Below, piece by piece: positions 51,378 through 60,785 of a stretch of DNA of 64,000 bases. The translations under genes and the position numbers were made by a program. The DNA comes from CFX5 sp023384495. GTDB taxonomy: Bacteria > Chloroflexota > Anaerolineae > Caldilineales > Caldilineaceae. How positions within the stretch are numbered: the first letter of the stretch is position 1; each line of letters opens with the position of its first letter. The stretch lies in NCBI GenBank assembly GCA_048499455.1, contig JASNZV010000009.1:186001-250000 (forward strand), given 5' to 3'. The notes beneath the pieces were generated by a model that saw nothing but the letters and a program-made list of their open reading frames with translations, ran no database searches and was not told the origin of the DNA.

Positions 51378-51476
51378 ACCCCTCGGCGGCGTTTCTCCGC
51401 TCCAGGCACACCGGGCTTCGCCCCTTTATTTTTGGACAAGGATACGAACGGCATTGACCATGATAGAGAGACGGTT

Positions 51477-51926
51477 ATGACGATAAGCGAACGAATTGAC
51501 GCCGACTTGAGGCAGGCCATGCGCGACCGAGATGAGGTCGCCAAACAGGCGCTGCGTGCGGCAAAAACGGCCCTGACCGAGGCGCGTACCGCTACGGCCA
51601 ATCATGACCTGAGCGACGAAGAGGCGATAGCCGTCTTGCAGAAGCTGGCGAAACGACGCCGCGACACGGCCGCCGAATATGAGAAGCTGGGCGAAACCGC
51701 GCGCGCCCAAAATGAACTCGCCGATGTGACGGTGTTTGACCGCTATTTGCCACAGGCGCTTACCGAAGCCGAGGTCGAAGCCATTGTGCGCCAGGTCATT
51801 GCCGATACCGGCGTAACGTCGCTGCGCGAGATGGGCGTTGTGATGGGCCCCAGCATGGCGAAGGTGGCCGGCCGCGCCGATGGTAAGGTGGTGAGCCAGG
51901 TGGTTCGCCGCCTGTTGGCCGCTTAA
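51477..51926 (+). CDS. yqeY: YqeY/GatB-like tRNA amidotransferase-associated protein
   Basis: 149 aa from ATG 51477; a TTG upstream would only add unrelated residues. The family pattern is clear: RIDADLRQAMRDRDEVAKQALRAAKTALTEA, FDRYLPQALTEAEVEAIV, and GVVMGPSMAKVAGRADGKVVSQVVRRLL. Related to the C-terminal domain of GatB; a role linked to tRNA-dependent amidation is inferred. First of four conserved genes ending in dgkA. Confidence 0.93.
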   Translation: MTISERIDADLRQAMRDRDEVAKQALRAAKTALTEARTATANHDLSDEEAIAVLQKLAKRRRDTAAEYEKLGETARAQNELADVTVFDRYLPQALTEAEVEAIVRQVIADTGVTSLREMGVVMGPSMAKVAGRADGKVVSQVVRRLLAA

Positions 51927-52004
51927 GCAGAATGCGATACGCCGCCGTCTTCCCCGCAGAGCGCACGACAGGTGAACCACCAGGCCGAGAACCGAGGAAC
52001 TCCC

Positions 52005-54263
52005 ATGACTACCAACGCAAGTACACCATCAGACCGTTGGCTTAACTATCTGATCGTGGCGGCCATGGTCGGGTCGGTTGGTATGTTGATGGTGGCGCTG
52101 CTCGCCTGGCAGAGGCCATTTGGTGGCCAACTGCAACTGCAAGTTCGTGATGTGGCGCCTTATGATATTGTAGCGCCCAGCGAGATTCAATACGAAAGCC
52201 GGTTGCGGACAGAACAGGCGCGTGAGCGCGCCGCTCAAGCTGTGCCCGACCAGTATGATAGCAGCGAGGGCGCCATTCGTCGCCAACAGGTGAGCCGCGC
52301 CCGCGAAATTCTCGAGTTTATTACGATTGTCCGCAACGACCCCTACGCCACGCCTGAAGTGCGCAATGACTACCTCCTTGCCATCCCCGACCTGAACTTG
52401 ACCCCTGAAGTGACGTTGCACATTGAGCAACTGTCATCCGCTGATTGGGATCATGTGTTGGTGGAAGCTCCGCTGGCGTTAGATCGCGCCATGCGTGAGG
52501 AGATCCGCGAGAGCAGCCTGCCGGCGGTCAAACGTCGTGTGCCTTCACTCATTAGCGCCGACCTAAGCGAAGAGGCCAGTGTCGTGACGGCGGACCTGGT
52601 GCGCGCGCTGATCCGGCCCAATAGCATCTTCAATGAGGCGCGCACAATGGAGTTGCGCGAACAGGCGCGCAGCAATGTGCCCGTGCAGTCGGTGACATTG
52701 GCGCGCGGCGAAACCATCATCCGCGCTGGCGATCTCGTCACGCCCGAAGCGTTGGAAGCCCTCACCTATGTCGGGCTGCTGCAGGCCGAATGGGACCGCT
52801 GGATGCTGATTCGCGCCGTTGCGCTGACGCTCGTGATTCTCGTGGTCGTGATTGGCGCTATCTATCGGCTGCGGCCACAGACGCTGACCAATTACCAGGA
52901 ACTGGCCGTGCTGGTGGTCATCGCCGTGCTTTGGCTACTGGCCGCTAAGTTTTTGATCATCCCTCATGATTGGCTGCCCTATCTCTATCCGCTTGCCGCG
53001 CTGGGCATGTTGGTGACCGTATTGGTCGATCTGCGTGTGGCGGTTGTCATGACGATTGGCTTCACCCTGATTGTTCATTTTTTGGGGGTCAACAACCCTG
53101 CCCTGGTCACCTATGTGTGCGCCGGGTCGATCATTGGGTCACTCGCGCTGGGGCGCGCCGAACGGCTGAGCGCGTTTTTGTGGGCCGGCCTGGCGGTCGC
53201 CATCAGCAATCTCCTGGCCTATGTCGCGCACCGCGCCACCTTCTTTGAGTTCGAGACAGCCAGTTGGAGCATTTCACTTTTCCAAAATTATGTAGTGGCC
53301 CTGCTCAACGGCGGTATCTCTGCCAGTGTGGCGCTTCTCGGCTATTTTGTTTTGGGCAACCTCTTCAATTTCACAACCACACTCCAGTTAACGGAGTTGA
53401 GCCGCCCGACACACCCGTTGTTGCGCCAGTTGTTGCTCAAGGCGCCCGGCACCTATCACCACACCATAGTCGTCAGCAACCTTGCCGAACGCGCGGCGGC
53501 GGCAATCGGCGCTGACGCGTTTCTGACTCGCGTTGGCGCGTACTATCACGACATTGGCAAGACGGTGCGTCCCTATTTCTTCACTGAAAATATTGCCGAT
53601 GGTACGTCCCCTCATGAAAAGCTCGACCCGGTGACGAGCGCCCAAATTATCATTAGCCACGTACCCGACGGGGTGGACCTGGCGCAAAAGTATCGTTTAC
53701 CCACGCGCATCCAAGACTTTATCCGTGAGCATCATGGCCGTTCGTTGACCCAATACTTTTACACCCAGGCGCAACGCTCGGCCGGAAAGGGCGAAGCGGT
53801 CGCCGAGCGCGATTTCCGCTACCCCGGCCCCTCGCCGCGCACTCGCGAGACGGCCATTCTGCTGCTGGCCGACACCTGCGAAGCCGCTGTACGCTCCGTG
53901 CGGCCTGCCACCAGAGAGGATCTGGAACGGCTGGTGCGCAAGCTCATCGATGAGCGGATCAGCGAAGGGGAACTGGATGAAAGCAACTTGACGTTCAAAG
54001 AGTTGCAGACCATTCGCGAAATTTTCTTGCAGGTCTTGCAAGGGGTTCATCACCCCCGGATCAGCTACCCCGAAGCGATCAAGCCAGGGGAACAGAGGTC
54101 TGGGTTGCCGCCCACCACCGAGTCGGATGACACAGAATCACCCGTTTCGCAGGCGGCAAGTGGCAAGGGGCAGACGAATGGCCAAGAGGCCCCCCCTCGA
54201 ACCAGTCAGCCGGCGCCGGGTGGGGTTGAAGAGGAGATGGCGGTTGCAGCCCGGCGCATCTGA
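52005..54263 (+). CDS. pgpH: 7TM-HD membrane protein, PgpH/YqfF-type cyclic-di-AMP phosphodiesterase
   Basis: 752 aa from ATG 52005 with GAGGA upstream. One N-terminal helix, an extracytoplasmic 7TMR-HDED region of about 250 residues, a seven-helix membrane domain, and a cytoplasmic HD domain: LKAPGTYHHTIVVSNLAERAA, YYHDIGKTVRPYFF (HD pair) and REHHGRSLTQYF. It probably hydrolyses c-di-AMP. The C-terminal about 60 residues are a Ser/Pro/Gly tail of low complexity. The neighbours yqeY, ybeY and dgkA match the order known from Firmicutes. Confidence 0.95.
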   Translation: MTTNASTPSDRWLNYLIVAAMVGSVGMLMVALLAWQRPFGGQLQLQVRDVAPYDIVAPSEIQYESRLRTEQARERAAQAVPDQYDSSEGAIRRQQVSRAREILEFITIVRNDPYATPEVRNDYLLAIPDLNLTPEVTLHIEQLSSADWDHVLVEAPLALDRAMREEIRESSLPAVKRRVPSLISADLSEEASVVTADLVRALIRPNSIFNEARTMELREQARSNVPVQSVTLARGETIIRAGDLVTPEALEALTYVGLLQAEWDRWMLIRAVALTLVILVVVIGAIYRLRPQTLTNYQELAVLVVIAVLWLLAAKFLIIPHDWLPYLYPLAALGMLVTVLVDLRVAVVMTIGFTLIVHFLGVNNPALVTYVCAGSIIGSLALGRAERLSAFLWAGLAVAISNLLAYVAHRATFFEFETASWSISLFQNYVVALLNGGISASVALLGYFVLGNLFNFTTTLQLTELSRPTHPLLRQLLLKAPGTYHHTIVVSNLAERAAAAIGADAFLTRVGAYYHDIGKTVRPYFFTENIADGTSPHEKLDPVTSAQIIISHVPDGVDLAQKYRLPTRIQDFIREHHGRSLTQYFYTQAQRSAGKGEAVAERDFRYPGPSPRTRETAILLLADTCEAAVRSVRPATREDLERLVRKLIDERISEGELDESNLTFKELQTIREIFLQVLQGVHHPRISYPEAIKPGEQRSGLPPTTESDDTESPVSQAASGKGQTNGQEAPPRTSQPAPGGVEEEMAVAARRI

Positions 54264-54332
54264 CCTGCTACATACGTTGTTGCGCCGCAATGACCCTGGG
54301 GATGGATCGACCAGGCTCATGTGGAACCCATC

Positions 54333-54872
54333 ATGCTGAATCCATACGAGATCAACTGGGTGATCGACGATGACTATGAGGCGGTCGTCGACCCCGCGAC
54401 CATCACCGCGGCCATCGAACGAACGCTTACAGCGAGCGGCTGCGCACGCGCAGCGCTGACTGTGGCCCTGACCCATGATGAGGCCGTCCAAGCGTTGAAC
54501 CGTGACTATCGCGGCGTAGATGCGCCCACCGATGTCCTCAGCTTCCCCAGCTACGAAGCGGGCGAGGAGGAAGGGGCGGCGCTGGCATTGCCTGCCGAAC
54601 TAGCCGACTCTGTAGCTGATTACCTGGGTGACGTTGTAATTGCGGTCCCCTATGCTCAGCGGCAGGCGACGCACTATGCCAATAGCCTGCTGGCCGAGCT
54701 ACGCCTATTGGCTGTGCATGGCGTGTTGCACCTCCTCGGCCACGACCATGACACACCCGACCGCCAGGCCGCCATGTGGTCAATCCAGACCGCGGTGCTT
54801 GCGCGATCGGGCGACGAGGCGCTTGCCGAGCGCACATACGAAACCGACGCGGATGATAAACACGCATGCTAA
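54333..54872 (+). CDS. ybeY: Endoribonuclease YbeY
   Basis: 179 aa from ATG 54333; GTG 54321 is an alternative. Zinc site HGVLHLLGHDHD with three His, and the conserved strand TDVLSFPSYE. It processes 16S rRNA ends and takes part in ribosome quality control. Follows pgpH and overlaps dgkA by 7 nt. Confidence 0.95.
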   Translation: MLNPYEINWVIDDDYEAVVDPATITAAIERTLTASGCARAALTVALTHDEAVQALNRDYRGVDAPTDVLSFPSYEAGEEEGAALALPAELADSVADYLGDVVIAVPYAQRQATHYANSLLAELRLLAVHGVLHLLGHDHDTPDRQAAMWSIQTAVLARSGDEALAERTYETDADDKHAC

Positions 54873-55345
54873 AACGAACAAGCAGACAGACGCTGCAACA
54901 AGGGTTGCCGGTAACCATTCCCTGGTCGATGGACCACGCCGCCGCGGCGGAACATGAGCGGCTTACCGGTCGAGATCGCACATTTCTGTCGGGGCGCTGG
55001 CACAGCTTGCGCATGGCGTTTTCTGGGGTAGTCTACACCGTGCGCACACAACCTAACGCCTGGATTGAACTGGCAGCAACGGTTGTTGTCTGTGTGGCTG
55101 GGTGGTGGTTTGGCCTTAGCCCGGTGGAGTGGGCGATCTTGGGGCTGACCTTTTGCCTCGTCTTGGCGCTAGAGGCCATCAATACCGCCGTAGAATTGGT
55201 GGTCGATCTGGTGTCGCCCCACTATCATCCACAGGCCAAAGTGGCCAAAGACGCGGCAGCCGGCGCCATGATCTTTGTCGTAGTGGGCAGTATCTTGGTG
55301 GCGCTGGCGATCTTTGGGCCGCGGGTATGGGCGTTGTTCTCCTAA
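54866..55345 (+). CDS. dgkA: Diacylglycerol/undecaprenol kinase family (DgkA)
   Basis: 159 aa with three membrane helices and the family signature LALEAINTAVELVVDLVSP and HPQAKVAKDAAAGAMI. An N-terminal extension of about 40 polar residues precedes the core, longer than in most DgkA. In relatives of this operon type, undecaprenol is the substrate. The ATG lies within the ybeY end. After it, 55346-55530 carries no gene. Confidence 0.93.
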   Translation: MLKRTSRQTLQQGLPVTIPWSMDHAAAAEHERLTGRDRTFLSGRWHSLRMAFSGVVYTVRTQPNAWIELAATVVVCVAGWWFGLSPVEWAILGLTFCLVLALEAINTAVELVVDLVSPHYHPQAKVAKDAAAGAMIFVVVGSILVALAIFGPRVWALFS

Positions 55346-55530
55346 TAGAGATCACCCATAAAAATCGCATATTCACTCTCGTGTGCAATAGCGTGTATTT
55401 GTGCAACTTTTATATGGTTTGTCTATAAGCCGACGATAGAACCGAGCTGGATGCGATGCACACGGTTCTGCTGGCGCTATTGAGTGAACAACATTTGGAT
55501 CACATTGATGACTTTGCAGGGTGAACCCAT

Positions 55531-56067
55531 ATGGTAAAACGAGTGGTCGTTGGCTCTACCAATCCGGTGAAGATAAACGCCGTGACGAGTGTGGTGCAGC
55601 GGATCTGGCCGGGTGCACACGTCACAGGGGTTGCTGTTGAGTCGGGAGTCAGTGTGCAACCGCGCAGCGATGACGAAGCGGTTACCGGCGCAACCAACCG
55701 GGCGCGCGAGGCATTGGCGCTCCACCCGGCGGATCTGGGGGTGGGCCTGGAGGGCAACACGGTGGAGACGGCCTTTGGCATGTTTAGTACGGGTTGGGCA
55801 GCCATTGTCGACCCGCATGGCCTTCAGGGCATCGGGTCGAGCGGGCGTTTCCCCCTTCCACCCATCATTACAACGCGTGTTCGTCAGGGATACGAGCTTG
55901 GCCCTTTGATCGATGAACTGACCGGGGGCGTCAACACCAAACAAGGTCAGGGCGCGGTTGGCGTTCTCAGTCAAGGGCGTATGCTTCGGCAGCAGGCGTT
56001 GGAGATGGCGGTTCTCTATGCGCTGGCGCCGTTCCTTCACCCGCTCTACACCGAGCCAGCCCCCTAG
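55531..56067 (+). CDS. Inosine/xanthosine triphosphatase-like protein (DUF84/YjjX)
   Basis: 178 aa. DUF84 pattern VVGSTNPVKINAV, SGVSVQPRSDDEAVTGATNRAREAL, GVGLEGNTVE and LGPLIDELTGGVNTKQGQGAVGVLSQG. Members remove non-canonical purine nucleoside triphosphates. Lone gene, 38 nt before a convergent lipoprotein gene. Confidence 0.93.
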   Translation: MVKRVVVGSTNPVKINAVTSVVQRIWPGAHVTGVAVESGVSVQPRSDDEAVTGATNRAREALALHPADLGVGLEGNTVETAFGMFSTGWAAIVDPHGLQGIGSSGRFPLPPIITTRVRQGYELGPLIDELTGGVNTKQGQGAVGVLSQGRMLRQQALEMAVLYALAPFLHPLYTEPAP

Positions 56068-56106
56068 CGGGCCACTTTTTCAACAAGTCCCCTATGGATA
56101 TTCCTC

Positions 56107-57111
56107 CTACGGAAAGACAATCGTTAGATTGACATCGGCAGCCTGCACCACTGGCAACATTCGCTCGATGGCGTCCACCACGGCAATTCCACGCTCTGCC
56201 GGGCCCAACATACGCAGCAGCCCCATCTGCGCCGCCAATCGCAGGGCATGGTTTACCTCGCCATCTCCCCAGGTGAGATGGGGTAAGGTTCTGCCGTTGA
56301 TGGCGATAAAGATCCCCTCTGGGTTGGTGCTCAGGGTGACTGTCTCAACACCCAGGTCGCTGATCTGGCGGACAGAGCCGGGCGCCAGGGTGAAGATGGC
56401 TTGCAGCGGCAGGCCCAGAATCGCCAGGTCGGCGCCGGTAAGGCCGGCAATTTCAAATGTCCCATCGGGCGCATAAGTCAGCGTTGCGCGAATGAGAGGC
56501 GGCGCGCCCACCAACGCCAAGAAATCAGCCTGCGCCTTGCGGGCGCTGGCCGCTGCGGACCGATCCCCCTGCACAAGGATGGGGATGGGCGGCGCTTCTT
56601 CTTGCACGGGCAGGCGGATGACGACGCCCACGCCCATGTCTTGAACCAGAGGCAGCACTTTGTCCACCACGGGGTTGACCTGTGCGCCCAGCCCCGTCAA
56701 CGTTTCTGTCACCGCCATCAGGGATGCATCGTCCCACCCAAGCGAGGGCAGCGGCTCGCCATTGGCAAGCAAGCGGAGACCAGTTGGCGTGTTATGAAGT
56801 TGGACATGCTGGATGTTGCTTTCGGTGAGGAACTGGACCAGTAATGGGTCCACATCGATATTGGTAAAATTGCTGCCCAACAGCGCCACGAAATCGTTGA
56901 GCGGCGCGCCGCCCACACTCAGATTGCCGGCGGCGTCTACATCGAGATAGAGCGCGGGCAGGTCCACGACCAGTGTCTGCGAGTCTGCCGGTCGCCCTGG
57001 TTGGGTCTCGAACCGCGGCCCACATCCAGTGATGGTCAGGGTTGCGACAAAGAGCAGAATCAAGCCGTAAGCCAGCTTGTGCGCGGTGGAAGGGCACGGA
57101 TTCGTTTGCAA
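56107..57111 (-). CDS. Lipoprotein of unknown function
   Basis: 334 aa. Lipobox LTITGC anchors it outside the membrane. The mature part alternates beta strands and short helices in a repeated plan: LVVDLPALYLDVDAAGNLSVGG, VQLHNTPTGLRLLANGEPLP, and later VTLSTNPEGIFIAINGRTLPHLTWGD. The GLRLLANGEPLPSLGWDD and GIFIAINGRTLPHLTWGD segments look like internal duplicates. No enzyme motif recognised. A consensus promoter lies upstream at 57153. Confidence 0.78.
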   Translation of the reverse strand: MQTNPCPSTAHKLAYGLILLFVATLTITGCGPRFETQPGRPADSQTLVVDLPALYLDVDAAGNLSVGGAPLNDFVALLGSNFTNIDVDPLLVQFLTESNIQHVQLHNTPTGLRLLANGEPLPSLGWDDASLMAVTETLTGLGAQVNPVVDKVLPLVQDMGVGVVIRLPVQEEAPPIPILVQGDRSAAASARKAQADFLALVGAPPLIRATLTYAPDGTFEIAGLTGADLAILGLPLQAIFTLAPGSVRQISDLGVETVTLSTNPEGIFIAINGRTLPHLTWGDGEVNHALRLAAQMGLLRMLGPAERGIAVVDAIERMLPVVQAADVNLTIVFP

Positions 57112-57152
57112 GGTTCATCCTCCCCGAATCATCTACCAATCATCTTGGGGAA

Positions 57153-57181
57153 ATTATAGCACAGCATGGAACACGAGCCAA
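57153..57181 (-). promoter_or_regulatory. Promoter of the 57111 lipoprotein gene
   Basis: Minus strand TTGGCT (57181-57176), 17-bp spacer, TATAAT (57158-57153). It gives a leader of about 35 nt. Confidence 0.6.
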
Positions 57182-57292
57182 CCGCTGGTGAGGATCGGGG
57201 AGGGGATGGCGACTTGGGGGTTGAGAAGAGCGACGCCAGCGACAGGCGCGATCGGGGCCACCGTCACTGGCGTCGCTGCAAAGGGTGGGCGG

Positions 57293-57889
57293 CTACTCTT
57301 CGGCGGGCGCGGGATGTGCGGGGACTGTCCGGGTGGTTGAGGGCATGGCGACATGACGGCGCCCGGCAAAGCTCAACCCAATGATGACACGGTTGCGCAG
57401 GTCGTTGCCACGCAGGTCGGCGTGGTCGAAATTGGCGCCGATAATCAGCGCCCCGCTGAGATCGGCCCCGCTCAGGTCGGCATGGTCGAAGTTACAGGCA
57501 ATGAGCCGGGCGCCTGTCAAAGTAGCTGATTCCAGCTTGGCCCCGTCGAGGTTGTTGGCAACCACCCAGGCCTGGCGCAGATCGGCGCGCCGTAAGTCGG
57601 CGCCATTCAAGTTGCAAAACCAAACCCGCGCCTGCTCCAGGTTTGCTTCATCCCACACGGTGTTGTCCAGATTGCAGGCCAGGAAGGGGTGAAAAGTCCA
57701 GCCATTGTGGGCATCCCCCACATCATCTGCATGGAGATGTGGGGGAGCGACCGGCTCAACCTGGGCCGCCAGTTTGCTTACGCCGGCGGGGGCGGCGCTC
57801 CCCAACGTTTCGATCAGGCGCGCCGCCTCTTCAACTGTGATCTTGCCCTCCCGCAACATCTTCAAAATGTGAACACGCGCTTCATTCAT
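57293..57889 (-). CDS. Pentapeptide-repeat protein with SHOCT-like N-terminus
   Basis: 198 aa. Residues 1-30 (VHILKMLREGKITVEEAARLIETL) form the short helical motif found at the front of LiaX/YvlB-type proteins. After a linker, from about 75 to 175, runs a right-handed pentapeptide helix of about 20 units (NLDNTVWDEANLEQARVWFC, NLNGADLRRADLRQ). Members mimic DNA or act in membranes; function here unknown. It lies downstream of a DUF2089 gene whose C-terminus carries the same helical motif. Confidence 0.85.
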   Translation of the reverse strand: MNEARVHILKMLREGKITVEEAARLIETLGSAAPAGVSKLAAQVEPVAPPHLHADDVGDAHNGWTFHPFLACNLDNTVWDEANLEQARVWFCNLNGADLRRADLRQAWVVANNLDGAKLESATLTGARLIACNFDHADLSGADLSGALIIGANFDHADLRGNDLRNRVIIGLSFAGRRHVAMPSTTRTVPAHPAPAEE

Positions 57890-57930
57890 CAGGTTTCCTC
57901 CTTTAATGCGCCTATGCCGATTGCTTTTTT

Positions 57931-58008
57931 GACAACCCAGTTGTTTGACAATTGGCGCCTATGCCACCTATCGGTTTACAAGGTTACTTTGTTGAAGATG
58001 CACGATAT
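57931..58008 (+). repeat. Dispersed repeat, ACAACCCAGTTGT family, copy 2
   Basis: About 75 bp matching 8222-8296 in sequence and orientation. It separates the DUF2089 and pentapeptide genes. Confidence 0.75.
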
Positions 58009-58052
58009 TGTGCGCTGGTTGCCTCAAGCCTTGCGAACGCTGGGGCGCCAAG

Positions 58053-58436
58053 TTAGCGTAGGTGTGCGAGCCGCTCGGTCGCCTCGCCAACGTTGATCTC
58101 GCCACGGTCCAATTGGTCCAGTATTTCTTTGCGACGATTCTTGACATCACCTTCCTCTTCGGCGATGAGCTCCACTTCAAAGCCCAACGCCTTGATCAGC
58201 TCGTTAAGCTGGTTGCGAATGGTCCAATACGAGATGCCAAGCTCGCGTTCCATCTCCTTGACATTGCCCCGGCTCTTGACAAACGCTTCGAGGAAGCCCT
58301 GGTGCTCTGGAGACAGCCTGCAAAAGCGACAAGATTGGTAACGGCCGGTGATCACTGTCTCGCACGCCGTGCAGCTTAGTCGTGTGACTTCCAGATCGCC
58401 GCCGCACGATGGACATTTTTCCAAAATTTTGCGCAT
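58053..58436 (-). CDS. DUF2089 family zinc-ribbon/HTH regulator
   Basis: 127 aa. The N-terminal zinc ribbon has Cys 8, 11, 22 and 25 (CPSCGG, SCTAC), with a further CRFC pair at 36/39. The middle is a helix-turn-helix (SRGNVKEMERELGISYWTIRNQLNELIKALGFEV). The end (RKEILDQLDRGEINVGEATERL) is the same short SHOCT-like helix pair as in the pentapeptide protein. Probably a DNA-binding regulator. Start ATG 58436 behind AGGAG, with a consensus promoter. Confidence 0.88.
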   Translation of the reverse strand: MRKILEKCPSCGGDLEVTRLSCTACETVITGRYQSCRFCRLSPEHQGFLEAFVKSRGNVKEMERELGISYWTIRNQLNELIKALGFEVELIAEEEGDVKNRRKEILDQLDRGEINVGEATERLAHLR

Positions 58437-58455
58437 AACTCGCTCCTTTTTGAGG

Positions 58456-58483
58456 AGTATATCAAAATTTTTGAAATTGTCAA
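58456..58483 (-). promoter_or_regulatory. DUF2089 promoter
   Basis: Minus strand TTGACA (58483-58478), 16-bp spacer, TATACT (58461-58456); the start codon follows after about 20 nt that contain AAGGAG. Confidence 0.75.
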
Positions 58484-58515
58484 TGGATTTTTGGCATATG
58501 TATCAAAATATTGTA

Positions 58516-58555
58516 ACACAAAGCCCAAACGATACGTGTCGTTTGGGCTTTGTGT
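58516..58555 (-). terminator. Strong terminator of the galK operon
   Basis: 58516-58532 and 58539-58555 are perfect 17-bp arms around a 6-nt loop. On the minus strand it lies 36 nt after the acetyl esterase stop and is followed by a T-rich stretch. Confidence 0.8.
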
Positions 58556-58590
58556 GTGATTGGGCGTGCTGCTTTGCAGTGCAGGCTGGA

Positions 58591-59553
58591 CTATAGCCCC
58601 GCCATAAACTGAAAGATAGCGTCTGGGTTGCCGGGCAGGTTTTCGTGGCCAAAGTCGGGGTAGACCAGCAGCGACTTGGGCGCCCTGATCTTGTTGTACG
58701 CGGCAAATTGGGTGGAGGGCGGGCAGATGGTGTCCGACAGCGCCACCGAGAGCAGCACCTCGCCGCGAATGCGTGGGGCCAGGTGTTGCACATCGATGTG
58801 GCCGAGCTGCGTCCAGATCTCGTGAGCGCGCTGGTGCTGTGGGTCGAAGCGGCGGAACCACTCCTTGAGTTCGGCGTAGGCATCCTTGGCCTGGTCGATC
58901 TCCCAGACACGCTGGTAGTCGCACAGAAAGGGGAACACGGGCGCTGCCCGCTTGATGCGCGGCTCTAGCGCGGCGCAGGCCAGCGTCAAGCCGCCGCCCT
59001 GGCTGCGCCCCGTTGCCCCCACCCGGTCGGGATCCACGCCCGGCAGGCCCATGACAATGCGCGCCAGTTGCGCCGTGTCGAGGAAAACCTGCCGGTAATA
59101 GAGCTTTTCGGGCGCATCGCCCAGCCCGCGCACAATGTGGCCGCGCAGTGTCCATCCTTGCACCGCGCCGTTGTCTTCCGACAGCCCGCCCTGGCCACGA
59201 CAGTCGAGCGCAGCCACCGTGTAGCCCAGCGCGACGTAGGCGAGGTGGTCGGTCCACTCGCCAGCGTTGCCCGAATAGCCGTGAAAGACCACCACCGCCG
59301 GGTGTGGGGTGGGTACGCCGCGTGGTTGCAGCAGTTTGGCGTGGATGCGCGCCCCACCGACCCCAGTGAAATAGAGGTGATGGCACTCGGCAACGGGCGT
59401 CTGAAATTCTGCCGGTTTCAGCTCGATCTGTGGGGCCAGCGTATGCATTTCGGCCAACGCTGCATCCCAATACGCATCAAAGTCGGGCGGACGCGGGTTG
59501 CGCCCCTCATAGGTCTGCAACCGCTCAAAGGGCATATCAAATAATAGGGGCAT
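58591..59553 (-). CDS. Acetyl xylan esterase/cephalosporin-C deacetylase family (CE7)
   Basis: 320 aa. CE7 hallmarks: the RGQGG loop (LDCRGQGGLSED), nucleophile Ser in GATGRSQGGGL, Asp in SDTICPPSTQF, and catalytic His in DFGHENLPG. Removes acetyl groups from xylo- or other oligosaccharides in the cytoplasm (no signal peptide). It follows galactokinase and an MFS transporter on the same strand, indicating use of acetylated sugar. Confidence 0.93.
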   Translation of the reverse strand: MPLLFDMPFERLQTYEGRNPRPPDFDAYWDAALAEMHTLAPQIELKPAEFQTPVAECHHLYFTGVGGARIHAKLLQPRGVPTPHPAVVVFHGYSGNAGEWTDHLAYVALGYTVAALDCRGQGGLSEDNGAVQGWTLRGHIVRGLGDAPEKLYYRQVFLDTAQLARIVMGLPGVDPDRVGATGRSQGGGLTLACAALEPRIKRAAPVFPFLCDYQRVWEIDQAKDAYAELKEWFRRFDPQHQRAHEIWTQLGHIDVQHLAPRIRGEVLLSVALSDTICPPSTQFAAYNKIRAPKSLLVYPDFGHENLPGNPDAIFQFMAGL

Positions 59554-59569
59554 GGAAATCTCCTATAGT

Positions 59570-60754
59570 TTAGGTTCTCCGTTTTCCTGCATAGACCATC
59601 AACACACCAAACATCGCCAGGCTGAGCAGAAGCGAGGCGAGCGTCGTGAGCATCGTAATGCGCGGGCCGTTGGACTCGAACAATTGGCCGATAAACCAGG
59701 GGAAGAACATCCCCCCCGCGCTGGCGCCAATAAAGAACCAACTGGTGACAAAGCCGGTGATGGTCATCCGCCGCCCAGCCCAGGTGAGCATGACCGGGAA
59801 GATAGCGGCCATGCAAAACCCGGCCCCCGCCACCCCGATGGATAGCCCAACCGTCGAGGCCGGCCACAACAGGACAACCCCCACACAAACGATGCCGCCG
59901 ATGAGTTTGGCCGTGAGCAACGTGCGTGGCCGCACGTGCGCCGTGATGGGAATAAAGACCAGCCGGCCAAAGGTGAAGGCAAACCAGAAGAGCGAAGTCC
60001 AGTAGGCGGCGGTCAACTCGGTGGCGTGCCCAGTGGCCAGGGCATATTTGTCGATCCAGCCCGAAAAACCGCCCTCAACCCCTACATAGAGGAAGAGAAA
60101 AAAGGCGACCATGCCCGTCAGCAGATAATTGACTCTGCCCAATTCGGGGTTTGTCCGCTCGGCTTCCGGCGTAGGGCTAGGGAGCCGAGCCAGCCAAACC
60201 AGGGTCGGCGCCAACAACAGCCCAATGACCCAGTAGGCCCAGGCGATGCCGCCTGTGAACCAGATCGCCTGTGCGACGATCAACGGGGCGATCACTGTGC
60301 CGACGCCAAAAAAGAAGTGGAGCGCATTCATATAAGGCCCCACATTGGGCCGCCGCAGCCAGACGATGAGCGTGTTGATGCCCACATCGAGCGTGCCCTC
60401 GCCCAGCCCCAAGACGAGAATGACCGCCCCCAGCAGCCAGAGCGATGGGATCACGGGGGTCACGAGCACCGTGACCATCATCACGGCCAGCATCCCCGCG
60501 AGGATGGGGTGCCCAGGGTAGCGGTCGTAGAGCCGGCCCCCCACAAACGAGCCAAGCAGATACCCAAGCGCACGGAAGGTGAAGAGCGCGCTGATGGCAT
60601 TGAGTGGCGATCCAGTCTGGGCGGCCAGCCCGGTAAGCGTTGGGCCTAATGATGCCGTCACCATCCCCAACCCGATAAATGCGGCATAATAGGCCACTGT
60701 GATCGCACTTTGGCGCGCCGGGATGGCAGGGATCGTTGTTGCAGTTGTAGTCAT
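59570..60754 (-). CDS. MFS transporter, probable sugar porter
   Basis: 394 aa with 12 membrane helices, MFS signature GGRLYDRYPGHPILAG in the first cytoplasmic loop, and the second-half partner TAHVRPRTLLTAK. The sequence is close to FucP/MFSD4-like sugar transporters (GLGMVTASLGPTLTGLAAQTG). Between galK and the esterase, so uptake of the operon's sugar is likely. Confidence 0.87.
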   Translation of the reverse strand: MTTTATTIPAIPARQSAITVAYYAAFIGLGMVTASLGPTLTGLAAQTGSPLNAISALFTFRALGYLLGSFVGGRLYDRYPGHPILAGMLAVMMVTVLVTPVIPSLWLLGAVILVLGLGEGTLDVGINTLIVWLRRPNVGPYMNALHFFFGVGTVIAPLIVAQAIWFTGGIAWAYWVIGLLLAPTLVWLARLPSPTPEAERTNPELGRVNYLLTGMVAFFLFLYVGVEGGFSGWIDKYALATGHATELTAAYWTSLFWFAFTFGRLVFIPITAHVRPRTLLTAKLIGGIVCVGVVLLWPASTVGLSIGVAGAGFCMAAIFPVMLTWAGRRMTITGFVTSWFFIGASAGGMFFPWFIGQLFESNGPRITMLTTLASLLLSLAMFGVLMVYAGKRRT

Positions 60755-60785
60755 AGAATGCGCGAGTCAGTTATTCGGTTGAAGT

